Assembly (NCBI GenBank): GCA_002471975.1
Contig: DKQZ01000075.1
Span: 1 to 17,590, forward strand
DNA: 17,590 nt
Reading direction: 5' to 3'
DNA from: Dialister sp. UBA7295
GTDB lineage: Bacteria; Bacillota; Negativicutes; Veillonellales; Dialisteraceae
Shown here: piece after piece, positions 6,495 through 15,617 of the stretch
How positions within the stretch are numbered: the stretch's first letter is position 1
Layout: every line of letters begins with the position of its first letter
Made by a program: the position numbers and the translations under genes
The notes under the pieces: model-generated
The model's database searches: none
What the model was told of the DNA's origin: nothing
Seen by the model: only the letters and a program-made list of their open reading frames with translations

Positions 6495-9400
6495 ATGCCT
6501 AACAGCAAGATGTTCAGACCCGTGAAAGTTGGCCAGAAATACAGGTACACTTTTGCCAGATCACAGGAAGTTCTGAAAATGCCGCATTTGCTCGATCTGC
6601 AGACGAAATCCTACGAATGGTTCTGCAGGGAAGGGCTGAAAGACGTTTTTGCAGATATTTCCCCAATTGAAGACAGTGCACACAAATGGGCGCTTTACTT
6701 TGGCGATTATTCCTTCGGGAAGCCGAATTACGACATTGAAAAGTGCAAGGAGAAAGACGTCAACTATTCTGCGCCTCTCACAGTACAGGTACGCCTGGAA
6801 AACAAGGAAACCGGCGAACTGAAGCAGCATGACGAATACATGGGCGATTTCCCGATTATGACCGATACCGGTACATTCATCATCAATGGCGCCGAACGTG
6901 TCATCGTATCCCAGCTGGTCCGCTCCCCGGGCGTGTACTACAAGAAGGAAAAAGATGCTTTCGACAAGGAAATTTACAGCGCGCAGCTGATTCCGAACCG
7001 CGGTGCCTGGATCGAACTGGAATCGGATCCTTCCGGCTCCATTTCCGTCCGCATCGACCGCAACCGCAAGATGCCGGTCACTGTCCTGGTCCGCGCTCTC
7101 GGATATTCTTCCAATGATGAAATTCTTGAACTTTTCGATCATGATATCCACATTGAAGAAACCCTGAAGAAAGATAATACAACGGACAGAAAGTCCGCTC
7201 TCATCGAAATCTACCACAAGCTCCGTCCGGGCGAACCGGCTACCGAAGAAAGTGGTACCACACTCCTGAATAATTTCTTCTATGATCCCCGCCGCTACGA
7301 TCTGGCGAAGGTTGGCCGCTATAAACTGAATAAGAAACTGGCCTGGAAGAACCGTCTCCGCGGCCATAAGACCGAAGGACCGATCATCAATCAGGAAACC
7401 GGTGAAATCGTCATCGAAGGGAATGCCATCATCGATGATGAAGCCATCCGTAAGATTGAAGAAAGCGGCGTATTCTCCTCTTTTGACCAGGTAGAAGTGA
7501 TGACCCAGAAAGATGACGGCACTCCGGTCAAAGTCATCTGCTCCTCCGGCAATCGTGAAGATAATTATCGTATCCTTGAACGGTGCGATATCATTGCCTG
7601 CATCGATTACCTGCTGAACATGATGCAGGGTTATGGCAAGAGCGATGATATCGATCATCTTGGAAACCGCCGTGTCCGCTGCGTAGGTGAACTGCTGCAG
7701 AATCAGTTCCGTATCGGCCTGACCCGTATGGAAAGAGTGGTTCGTGAAAGAATGACCACTTCCGACCAGGACAAGATGACTCCCCAGGCCCTCATCAATA
7801 TCCGTCCGGTAACGGCAGCCATCAAGGAATTCTTCGGTTCCTCCCAGCTGTCCCAGTTCATGGACCAGACAAACCCGCTGGCTGAACTGACTCATAAGCG
7901 CCGTCTGTCCGCCCTCGGCCCCGGCGGCCTTTCCCGTGAACGCGCAGGGTTCGAAGTCCGTGACGTTCATTACTCTCATTATGGACGCATGTGCCCGGTA
8001 GAAACCCCTGAAGGTCCGAACATCGGCCTGATTTCCTCCCTGTCCAACTACGGTATCATCAATAAGTACGGCCTTATCGAGACCCCGTACCGCCTGATCA
8101 ATCAGGAAACCCATGCCGTTACTGATGAATGCAAGTACGTCACTGCGGATATCGAAGAAGACAAGATCATTGCCCAGGCATCCGAACCGCTGGATGCGGA
8201 AGGTCATTTCATTCATAAGAACGTGGCCAGCCGCCGCGGTGCTGATGTGCTCGAAGCAGAACCGGAAGAAGTAGACCTCATGGACGTATCTCCAAAACAG
8301 GTCGTTTCCATTGGTACATCCCTCATTCCATTCCTTGAACACGATGATACGAACCGTGCCCTCATGGGTGCCAACATGCAGCGCCAGGCTGTGCCTCTCC
8401 TCCGTCCGGAAGCTCCGCTCGTCGGAACCGGTATGGAATGGGTAGCCGGTCAGGACTCCGGCGTCTGCATTCTTGCCAGAAGGGGCGGTATCGTTGAAAG
8501 CGTCACCGGCAAGAAGATTACCGTCCGTACAGACGATGGTGAGCTTGACACCTATGACATCATCAAATTCGAACGTTCCAACTCCTCCACCTGCATCAAC
8601 CAGCGTCCTATCGTATATAAAGGCGACCGTGTAGAAGCGGGAGACACTCTGGCTGACGGCATGGGCACCGATCAGGGCGAACTGGCCCTCGGCCATAACG
8701 TACTCGTTGCTTTCGTATCCTGGGAAGGGTACAACCACGAAGACGCCGTCCTGATTTCCGAACGTCTCTGTAAAGATGACCTGTATACTTCCATTCATAT
8801 TGAAGAATATGACTGCGATGCCCGCGATACCAAACTGGGACCGGAAGAAATCACCCGTGAACTGTCTTCCGTTTCCGAAGATGCCAAGAAAGACCTGGAT
8901 GAAAACGGTATCATTCGTCCGGGTGCCGACGTAAGACCGGGGGACATCCTGGTCGGCAAAGTCACCCCGAAGGGTGAAACCGAACTGACCCCGGAAGAAC
9001 GTCTCCTCCGCGCCATTTTCGGCGACAAGGAAAGAGAAGTCCGCGATACATCCCTGCGCGTGCCGCATGGTGAATTCGGCAAAGTGGTAAGCGTAAGGGA
9101 ATTCAATCGCGGCAAGGATGAACTGGCTCCCGGCGTGAACCGTATGATCCGCGTCGCTATCGCACAGAAGAGAAAAATCCGTGAAGGCGACAAAATGGCC
9201 GGCCGCCACGGTAATAAGTGCGTATGCTCCAGAATCCTTCCTGTCGAAGATATGCCCTTCACCCCGGACGGCCGTCCGGTAGATCTGGTACTGAACCCAC
9301 TGGGCGTACCATCCCGAATGAATATCGGCCAGATTCTGGAAATCCATCTCTCCTGGGCCTGCCATATGCTGGGCGAAGAAATCCGCGAAGCCATGAAGGA

Positions 9401-10379
9401 CCCGAAGAAATATGAAGAAATGAAGCAGCGTCTCATCGACTGCGGCTATGATTTCGATAAATACGGTATGCCGCAGCCCACCGAATCCGGTATCCACATT
9501 GCAACCCCGGTATTCGACGGCTGCCGCGATGAAGACCTGGCAGCCATGCTGAAGGCAGCCAATCTTCCGGCCAATGCCAAGACTGACCTCTATGACGGCC
9601 GGACCGGTGAAAAACTGGACAATCAGGTTACCATCGGCTGGAAATACATGCTGAAACTCCATCATCTCGTTGATGACAAGATCCATGCCCGTTCCACCGG
9701 CCCGTATTCCCTCGTTACCCAGCAGCCTCTGGGCGGCAAGGCACAGTTCGGCGGACAGCGCTTCGGCGAAATGGAAGTCTGGGCACTGGAAGCCTATGGC
9801 GCAGCCTACACCCTGCAGGAAATCCTGACCGTGAAGTCCGATGACGTCATCGGTCGTGTAAAGGCTTATGAAAAGATTGTGAAGGGTGAAAATATCCCGA
9901 GCCCGGGCGTACCGGAATCCTTCAAAGTACTGATGAAGGAACTCCAGTCTATCGGTCTCGACGTCCGCATCCTTAATGAAAACGGGGACGAAGTGGTCCT
10001 CCGTGAATTGGATGAAAGCGATCTGGAACAGGGTTACGGCGGCGGAAATGGCTGGCGTCGTGATGAAAACCGCGAACTGACAGAAGAAGAAAAAGAAGCC
10101 AGAGATAAAGCCTGGGACGAAGTGGAACAGGCTGAGGCAGAAAAGAAAAAAGCCATGGACGAAATGATTAAGGACATGGAAGGCGCTTCTGCAGTGGACG
10201 CTTCCCGAAATGCCATGGAAACTTCCATGAATGGCGGAGAAGAAGCAGGCGGCGATGATGTTGCTTCCTTCAATGATACTCTTGAAGCAGAAGCCAATGC
10301 TCCGTCAGATGAAGAAGCAGGCTTTGCAGAAGAAGATTTGAACGAAGAAATGAGCCATTACGACGGCTCTGACGAATAA
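6495..10379 (+). CDS. rpoB: DNA-directed RNA polymerase beta subunit
   Basis: Encodes 1294 residues from the ATG at 6495, which has AGGGTGAGG six bases upstream; an in-frame GTG at 6483 lacks a spaced ribosome-binding site. RpoB forms half of the RNA polymerase active cleft with RpoC. The rifampicin pocket (about 448-474: GSSQLSQFMD, then THKRRLSALGPGG) keeps the residues equivalent to E. coli D516, H526 and S531 (D457, H467, S472), so no resistance change is evident. Further signatures are HYGRMCPVETPEGPNIGLI, KMAGRHGNKCV and the GGKAQFGGQRFGEMEVWALEAYG block near the C-terminus. Beyond the normal end (about residue 1180) is a tail of roughly 108 residues rich in Glu and Asp, ending DGSDE. 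rpoC follows after 21 bp as an operon partner. Confidence 0.98.
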   Translation: MPNSKMFRPVKVGQKYRYTFARSQEVLKMPHLLDLQTKSYEWFCREGLKDVFADISPIEDSAHKWALYFGDYSFGKPNYDIEKCKEKDVNYSAPLTVQVRLENKETGELKQHDEYMGDFPIMTDTGTFIINGAERVIVSQLVRSPGVYYKKEKDAFDKEIYSAQLIPNRGAWIELESDPSGSISVRIDRNRKMPVTVLVRALGYSSNDEILELFDHDIHIEETLKKDNTTDRKSALIEIYHKLRPGEPATEESGTTLLNNFFYDPRRYDLAKVGRYKLNKKLAWKNRLRGHKTEGPIINQETGEIVIEGNAIIDDEAIRKIEESGVFSSFDQVEVMTQKDDGTPVKVICSSGNREDNYRILERCDIIACIDYLLNMMQGYGKSDDIDHLGNRRVRCVGELLQNQFRIGLTRMERVVRERMTTSDQDKMTPQALINIRPVTAAIKEFFGSSQLSQFMDQTNPLAELTHKRRLSALGPGGLSRERAGFEVRDVHYSHYGRMCPVETPEGPNIGLISSLSNYGIINKYGLIETPYRLINQETHAVTDECKYVTADIEEDKIIAQASEPLDAEGHFIHKNVASRRGADVLEAEPEEVDLMDVSPKQVVSIGTSLIPFLEHDDTNRALMGANMQRQAVPLLRPEAPLVGTGMEWVAGQDSGVCILARRGGIVESVTGKKITVRTDDGELDTYDIIKFERSNSSTCINQRPIVYKGDRVEAGDTLADGMGTDQGELALGHNVLVAFVSWEGYNHEDAVLISERLCKDDLYTSIHIEEYDCDARDTKLGPEEITRELSSVSEDAKKDLDENGIIRPGADVRPGDILVGKVTPKGETELTPEERLLRAIFGDKEREVRDTSLRVPHGEFGKVVSVREFNRGKDELAPGVNRMIRVAIAQKRKIREGDKMAGRHGNKCVCSRILPVEDMPFTPDGRPVDLVLNPLGVPSRMNIGQILEIHLSWACHMLGEEIREAMKDPKKYEEMKQRLIDCGYDFDKYGMPQPTESGIHIATPVFDGCRDEDLAAMLKAANLPANAKTDLYDGRTGEKLDNQVTIGWKYMLKLHHLVDDKIHARSTGPYSLVTQQPLGGKAQFGGQRFGEMEVWALEAYGAAYTLQEILTVKSDDVIGRVKAYEKIVKGENIPSPGVPESFKVLMKELQSIGLDVRILNENGDEVVLRELDESDLEQGYGGGNGWRRDENRELTEEEKEARDKAWDEVEQAEAEKKKAMDEMIKDMEGASAVDASRNAMETSMNGGEEAGGDDVASFNDTLEAEANAPSDEEAGFAEEDLNEEMSHYDGSDE

Positions 10380-10400
10380 CCGGAAAGGAGATCAGCACAA

Positions 10401-13400
10401 GTGTTAGATGTAAACGAATTTGATTCCATGAAAATCGGCATCGCCTCTCCGGAAAAGATCCTTGAATGGTCTCATGGCGAAGTCACAAAGCCGGAAACAA
10501 TCAACTACAGAACCCTGAAGGCAGAAACTGACGGCCTTTTCTGTGAAAAGATTTTCGGACCGACAAAAGACTGGGAATGCAAATGCGGCAAATATAAGAA
10601 GATGCGCTACAGAGGCACCGTCTGCGACAAATGCGGCGTCGAAGTCACTTCTTCCAAAGTACGCCGTGAACGGATGGGCCACATCCAGCTGGCCTGCCCG
10701 GTTTCCCATATCTGGTATTTCAAGGGCACCCCGTCCCGGATCGGCCTGATTCTTGAAATTTCCCCAAGACAGCTTGAAAGAGTCCTTTATTTCGCAGCCT
10801 ATATCGTTCTTGACCCGGGCGAAACCAACCTCTCCAAGAAACAGGTCCTGAATGAACAGGAATACCAGGAAGCCGTAGCCAACTTCGGCAAAGGTTCCTT
10901 CAAAGCGCAGATGGGGGCAGAAGCCATCCAGAAGCTCTTGAAAGAACTGGACCTGAAAGAACTGGAAGCGGCCCTGAAGAAAGAAATTGAAGAAGGCAGC
11001 GGACAGCGCAAAGTGAAATGCATCCGCCGTCTGGAAGAAGTGGAAGCATTCCTTCATTCCGGAAATAAACCGGAATGGATGATCCTCACCGTCCTGCCGG
11101 TCATTCCACCGGATCTCCGCCCCATGGTCCAGCTCGATGGCGGTCGTTTTGCGACCTCCGATCTGAACGATCTCTATCGCCGCGTTATCAACAGAAATAA
11201 CCGTCTGAAAAGACTGATGGAACTGGGCGCTCCGGAAATCATCATCCGGAACGAAAAACGTATGCTGCAGGAAGCAGTAGACGCACTGATTGATAACGGC
11301 CGCCGGGGTCGTGCCGTATCCGGCCCGGGGAACAGACCACTGAAATCCCTTTCCGATATGCTGAAAGGCAAACAGGGCCGTTTCCGTCAGAACCTGCTTG
11401 GCAAACGTGTCGACTACTCCGGCCGTTCCGTAATCGTCGTGGGTCCTGAACTGAAAATGTACCAGTGCGGCCTGCCGAAGGAAATGGCCATCGAACTCTT
11501 CAAGCCCTTCATTATGCATGAGCTCATCAAGAGAGGCGTAGCCAACAACCTGAAAGCTGCCCGTAAGAAAGTAGATAAACTGGCTCCCGAAGTCTGGGAT
11601 GTACTGGGCGATGTGATCAAAGAACATCCGGTACTCCTGAACCGTGCGCCTACCCTGCACAGACTGGGCATACAGGCCTTCGAACCCATCCTCTGGGAAG
11701 GCCGTGCCATCAAGCTGCACCCCCTGGTATGCCCGGGCTACAACGCAGACTTCGATGGGGACCAGATGGCCTGCCATCTGCCGCTTTCCGTGGAAGCGCA
11801 GGCAGAAGCAAGAACCCTCATGCTTTCCATCAATAACATCCTTTCCACAAAGGATGGCAAGCCGGTCGCTATTCCTTCCCAGGATATGATCCTCGGCTCC
11901 TACTACCTCACCATCGTGGAAACGAAGAACGATGCCAAAGTTGACTTTACCGATGAAGAAAAGAAAGCCAATCCGAAAGCAAAATTCGATCCCATGAAGG
12001 AATGGAAAAAGGCAGAAGATGAAATGGATACTTCCCGTCTTCATGCTTATACCGGCTATAATGAAGTGATGCTGGCCTATGCTCTCCATGAGATCAGGGT
12101 CCATGATTTCATCAAAGTAAGGATCCCGAAAGAAGACCGTCCGGACGGATTCAATGAAGATGACAAAGACCTCGTCATCACCACCCCGGGCCGCCTGATT
12201 TTTAACTATGCCATCCCCAGAGAACTCCGCTTCTTCTACAAACGTCATGAAAAGAGAGTCGGGGAAGACGGAAACACTTATGAAGTCGTCAATAATGGCC
12301 TTGGCATCACCATCGGCAAAAAACAGATGGGCAAGCTCGTCAATGACTGCTTCAAGAAACTGGGCTTCAAAGCTACCGGCGACCTTCTTGACTCCGTCAA
12401 AGCCCTGGGCTTCCATTATGCTCTTGTTTCCGGTATTTCCATCGGCATTTATGATGTCGCAGTACCACCGGAAAAGGATAAACTCCTTGCTGAAGGCGAC
12501 AGACAGGTCGAACAGATTAAGAAATTCTACAGACGCGGCCTCATGACCGATGACGAAAGATACAGAAGAGTCGTTGAAGTATGGTCCAAAAAGACCGATG
12601 AAGTCGGCGCAGCCATGAAGAGCTCCATGGTGAAATTCAACCCGCTGACCATGATGGCCCAGTCCGGCGCCCGTGGTAATGATAACCAGATTCGCCAGCT
12701 GGCAGGCATGCGCGGCCTGATTGCCGATACCTCCGGTAAGACCGTAGAACTGCCGGTTAAGGCAAACTTCCGTGAAGGCCTGACCGTCCTCGATTACTTT
12801 ACCTCCTCCCACGGTGCCCGCAAAGGTCTGGCCGATACCGCACTTCGTACGGCAGACTCCGGTTACCTGACCCGTCGTCTTGTCGATGTTTCCCAGGATG
12901 TCATTGTCCGTGAAGAAGACTGTGACGTACAGGTCCTGAATTTCGACCGGGAACAGAGCATCATCGCTTCCCAGCCGGAAGTGAGAAGACGGATTTTCGG
13001 ACTGAAACCGAGACTCCTTGGCGCTGTTCTTGATGAAGATGTCATTGACAGAAGAAATGGAAATATCCTGCTCGTCAAGGGCAAGACCCTGGATGCTGAC
13101 GATGTGACCCTGCTCAATCATCATCTCGTGGAATCCATTTCCGTTATCATTCCGTCTGCTGAAAGCAGCGAAGAAGATGAAAAACCGCAGACCTTCGACC
13201 TTGGCACCAGTGATGCCGTGAAAGAATACAATCGGGCCATGCGCCATCATCTGACCGTTCATTTCGCAGGAAAGAAACTGGAAAATGATGCACTGGACCG
13301 TGAAGGCCATGTCATTCTCCCGGCAGGCACAGTTATCGATGAATCTGCTGCTGAAACGATCCTCTCCAACGATATCCCGGTCATCCATGTCCGCATGGAT

Positions 13401-14549
13401 GAAATGGAAGGCGTGGAAGTGTCGAAAATCGTGGAAAGCGGCCAGCTCATTGAATCCCTGGCAGACCGCATCGCCGGACGCTGCCCGCTGGAAGATGTAG
13501 TGAACCCGGATACCGGTGAAGTCATTGCGAAGAAGAATGAAGAAATCACCGATGACCAGGCAGAAGAAATCGAAAAGCATTACGATACGATGAAAGTCCG
13601 CTCCATCCTGACCTGCCATTCCTCTCACGGTGTCTGCGCTAAATGCTATGGCAGAAACCTGGCCACCGGCCGTCATGTGGAAATCGGCGAAGCAGTCGGC
13701 ATCATTGCTGCCCAGTCCATCGGTGAACCTGGTACCCAGCTGACCATGCGTACCTTCCATACCGGCGGCGTAGCATCGGCAGAAGATATTACCCAGGGTC
13801 TTCCGCGTGTCGAAGAATTGTTCGAAGCGCGCAAGCCAAAGGGCAATGCCATTATTTCCAGAATTGCCGGCACCGTTTCCATCACGACTGCAGAAGACAA
13901 TCCGAATGTCAAGATCATCACCATTACCAATGATGAGGATACAGAAAGCGAAAAGATTCCGGTAGCCAAGAAGATTTCCGTCACCGACGGACAGCATATC
14001 GAAGCGGGGGTCCGTCTCTTCGAAGGCAGTATCAATCCCCACGATATTCTGGCAGTTCTCGGCGTACAGGCTACCCAGAACTATATCGTAAAAGAAGTCC
14101 AGAAAGTTTACCGCAGCCAGGGCGTTGAAATCAATGATAAACACATTGAAATCATCGTTCACCAGATGCTCCGTAAGATCAAGATTATCGAACCGGGAGA
14201 TTCCGGCTGGCTCCCCGGCGAAACTGTGGATATCGTCGCATTCCGCGCAACCAATGAACGGCTTGAAGACGAAGGCAGAAAGAAAGCCATCGGCGAAAAC
14301 CTGCTCCTCGGCACGACCAAAGCAGCCCTCGCCACCGATTCCTTCCTCTCTGCAGCATCCTTCCAGGAAACCACCCGCGTTCTTACCGAAGCTGCCATCA
14401 AAGGCAAGGAAGATCCGCTCCTGGGCCTGAAAGAAAACGTCATTATCGGCAAACTCATTCCTGCCGGCACAGGCATGAGCCGTTACCGCAAGCTTGACGT
14501 GATTCATAACGAAGAACCCGCTGCAGCTCCTAAAGAAGAAGCTGAATAA
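10401..14549 (+). CDS. rpoC: DNA-directed RNA polymerase beta-prime subunit
   Basis: Encodes 1382 residues from a GTG start with AAAGGAG ten bases upstream, giving the standard N-terminus LDVNEFDSMKIG. The N-terminal zinc site is CKCG and CDKCG (C60, C62, C75, C78). The catalytic loop NADFDGDQM carries the three Mg-binding aspartates D450, D452 and D454; the next residues read ACH where AVH is usual. The trigger-loop region ARKGLADTALRTADSGYLTRRL is intact. The second zinc site has C841 (EEDC) and then C1072, C1079 and C1082 (TCHSSHGVCAKCYG). The first two ligands are 231 residues apart against about 74 in E. coli, so about 155 residues are inserted there; the insert looks like extra copies of the adjacent module. 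There is no sign of the E. coli SI3 trigger-loop insert. Co-transcribed with rpoB and followed by a strong terminator. Confidence 0.98.
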   Translation: MLDVNEFDSMKIGIASPEKILEWSHGEVTKPETINYRTLKAETDGLFCEKIFGPTKDWECKCGKYKKMRYRGTVCDKCGVEVTSSKVRRERMGHIQLACPVSHIWYFKGTPSRIGLILEISPRQLERVLYFAAYIVLDPGETNLSKKQVLNEQEYQEAVANFGKGSFKAQMGAEAIQKLLKELDLKELEAALKKEIEEGSGQRKVKCIRRLEEVEAFLHSGNKPEWMILTVLPVIPPDLRPMVQLDGGRFATSDLNDLYRRVINRNNRLKRLMELGAPEIIIRNEKRMLQEAVDALIDNGRRGRAVSGPGNRPLKSLSDMLKGKQGRFRQNLLGKRVDYSGRSVIVVGPELKMYQCGLPKEMAIELFKPFIMHELIKRGVANNLKAARKKVDKLAPEVWDVLGDVIKEHPVLLNRAPTLHRLGIQAFEPILWEGRAIKLHPLVCPGYNADFDGDQMACHLPLSVEAQAEARTLMLSINNILSTKDGKPVAIPSQDMILGSYYLTIVETKNDAKVDFTDEEKKANPKAKFDPMKEWKKAEDEMDTSRLHAYTGYNEVMLAYALHEIRVHDFIKVRIPKEDRPDGFNEDDKDLVITTPGRLIFNYAIPRELRFFYKRHEKRVGEDGNTYEVVNNGLGITIGKKQMGKLVNDCFKKLGFKATGDLLDSVKALGFHYALVSGISIGIYDVAVPPEKDKLLAEGDRQVEQIKKFYRRGLMTDDERYRRVVEVWSKKTDEVGAAMKSSMVKFNPLTMMAQSGARGNDNQIRQLAGMRGLIADTSGKTVELPVKANFREGLTVLDYFTSSHGARKGLADTALRTADSGYLTRRLVDVSQDVIVREEDCDVQVLNFDREQSIIASQPEVRRRIFGLKPRLLGAVLDEDVIDRRNGNILLVKGKTLDADDVTLLNHHLVESISVIIPSAESSEEDEKPQTFDLGTSDAVKEYNRAMRHHLTVHFAGKKLENDALDREGHVILPAGTVIDESAAETILSNDIPVIHVRMDEMEGVEVSKIVESGQLIESLADRIAGRCPLEDVVNPDTGEVIAKKNEEITDDQAEEIEKHYDTMKVRSILTCHSSHGVCAKCYGRNLATGRHVEIGEAVGIIAAQSIGEPGTQLTMRTFHTGGVASAEDITQGLPRVEELFEARKPKGNAIISRIAGTVSITTAEDNPNVKIITITNDEDTESEKIPVAKKISVTDGQHIEAGVRLFEGSINPHDILAVLGVQATQNYIVKEVQKVYRSQGVEINDKHIEIIVHQMLRKIKIIEPGDSGWLPGETVDIVAFRATNERLEDEGRKKAIGENLLLGTTKAALATDSFLSAASFQETTRVLTEAAIKGKEDPLLGLKENVIIGKLIPAGTGMSRYRKLDVIHNEEPAAAPKEEAE

Positions 14550-14555
14550 GGAAAT

Positions 14556-14590
14556 AAAAAAACATCGGACCCCGGGCCCGATGTTTTTTT
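14556..14590 (+). terminator. Intrinsic terminator after rpoC
   Basis: CATCGG (14563-14568) pairs with CCGATG (14578-14583), extended by seven A on the left (14556-14562) and seven T on the right (14584-14590). It begins 7 bp after the rpoC stop and can work in both directions. Confidence 0.93.
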
Positions 14591-14652
14591 GTGCTTTCGG
14601 AAAGCCTTTTCCAGGATTGAAGAGAATTTTCGGGAGAGAAATTTTTAGCGGG

Positions 14653-14757
14653 ATGGCATTGGATTCAGAAGTGAAATATCATGAATCCACCCTGCAGCAG
14701 GCCTATGTGGCTGTGGCATCCGGAAAAACGGAATCCTGGAGCCGGGGATTCAAATGA
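14653..14757 (+). CDS. Small uncertain ORF between rpoC and the exported-protein pair
   Basis: A 34-codon frame from ATG at 14653 to TGA at 14755 encodes MALDSEVKYHESTLQQ and then AYVAVASGKTESWSRGFK. The same frame stays open upstream almost to the rpoC terminator, with a possible TTG start at 14617, so it may be the remnant of a longer gene. No good ribosome-binding site is seen and the protein is not recognised. It lies between a terminator and the next promoter, where no promoter of its own is evident. It may be non-coding. Confidence 0.2.
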   Translation: MALDSEVKYHESTLQQAYVAVASGKTESWSRGFK

Positions 14758-14766
14758 AAACACCCC

Positions 14767-14795
14767 TTGAGAATTTCATGAAACTTCAATACAAT
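14767..14795 (+). promoter_or_regulatory. Sigma-70-type promoter of the exported-protein pair
   Basis: TTGAGA (14767-14772) and TACAAT (14790-14795) are 17 bp apart. The expected start near 14802 gives a leader of about 30 nt carrying AAGGAG (14821-14826). Confidence 0.65.
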
Positions 14796-14831
14796 AAAAG
14801 AAATACCATTTGATTTTGAGAAGGAGTTCCT

Positions 14832-15617
14832 ATGTTTCATGGATTGAGAAATGTGGGCCTGGCTCTGGCAATCGCTCTGGGCGGATTGTTACCGGCAGGG
14901 GCAGAAGACCTTACGATCGAAGGCCTGGGGACTATCCCTTTCGGACGCGAAATCACTGTCACCGACGGGGGTCATACGGCCATCAATAAATTCTTTATCG
15001 AAGGATCTCATCAGAAAGGCTACGGCAAATCTTCCGGCGCTGCCGTGTGGGCCATCCTCACGGTGCCGCCGGGCATGAATCTTCATCCCGAAAAGCCGCC
15101 CTATCCCTATGATTCCCTTCATATTTACCAGCTGAAGAAATCAAAGGTTTCCGGCCTCTATACGGCATCGGTCTTCGTGATCAGAGGGACGGAAGAAGAT
15201 TTCTTCCACGAAGGAAGGAAAAGGGACGCCGCTTTCTGGAAGAACGCTTTCCGCGAGGACGCGGAGCGGCCCACCTCTCTCTTTGGCCTCCCGAAGATCC
15301 AGCTTTCCGAATTCCAGGGTTTCGTCGATCATGTGATGGAGGAAAAAGGAGGAAAAGGCCATGTGCGGATTCAGAGCTTTGCTCCCTGGCGTGCCTTTAA
15401 GGGAGATGACGGGACCTATCACTGGGCCCAGGAGGTACGGGTGGTCATGACGAATGAAAAAGGCCTCTCCTTCCCCATGTGGATTTATTCTGCTTTATTT
15501 AAAGAAGGGGATACCTATTTCCTTATTCTCACCACCGGCAGTCATGCTACGGCAGAGGAATTGGAAAACACCCTGCTTTATGGGTATTACAGTCTGAAAA
15601 GGAGTGACCGCAGATGA
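14832..15617 (+). CDS. Exported protein of unknown function (first of a pair)
   Basis: Encodes 261 residues and is not recognised as a named family. The start is the ATG at 14832 with AAGGAG five bases upstream. A signal peptide is visible: a short basic start (MFHGLRN), a hydrophobic core (VGLALAIALGGLL) and a likely signal-peptidase I site after PAGA, with mature residues from about EDLTIEG. There is no lipobox Cys and no further membrane segment, so the product is probably secreted or periplasmic. The C-terminal third (NEKGLSFPMW, then FKEGDTYFLIL) aligns by eye with the same part of the next protein, which suggests distant paralogy. It is the first gene of a two-gene operon: the next gene overlaps it by 4 bp (ATGA). 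A promoter lies at 14767-14795 and a shared terminator at 16406-16439. Confidence 0.8.
   Translation: MFHGLRNVGLALAIALGGLLPAGAEDLTIEGLGTIPFGREITVTDGGHTAINKFFIEGSHQKGYGKSSGAAVWAILTVPPGMNLHPEKPPYPYDSLHIYQLKKSKVSGLYTASVFVIRGTEEDFFHEGRKRDAAFWKNAFREDAERPTSLFGLPKIQLSEFQGFVDHVMEEKGGKGHVRIQSFAPWRAFKGDDGTYHWAQEVRVVMTNEKGLSFPMWIYSALFKEGDTYFLILTTGSHATAEELENTLLYGYYSLKRSDRR

Noticed and set aside
7830..7916. Rifampicin-resistance mutations in RpoB.
   Set aside because: Key positions equivalent to D516, H526 and S531 are unchanged; differences from E. coli match the usual Gram-positive sequence.
2477..14507. Very long open frames on the minus strand opposite pyc, rpoB and rpoC (over 1,000 codons each).
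   Set aside because: They mirror highly expressed, codon-biased genes; no ribosome-binding sites or recognisable domains are present, and the plus-strand proteins are certain.
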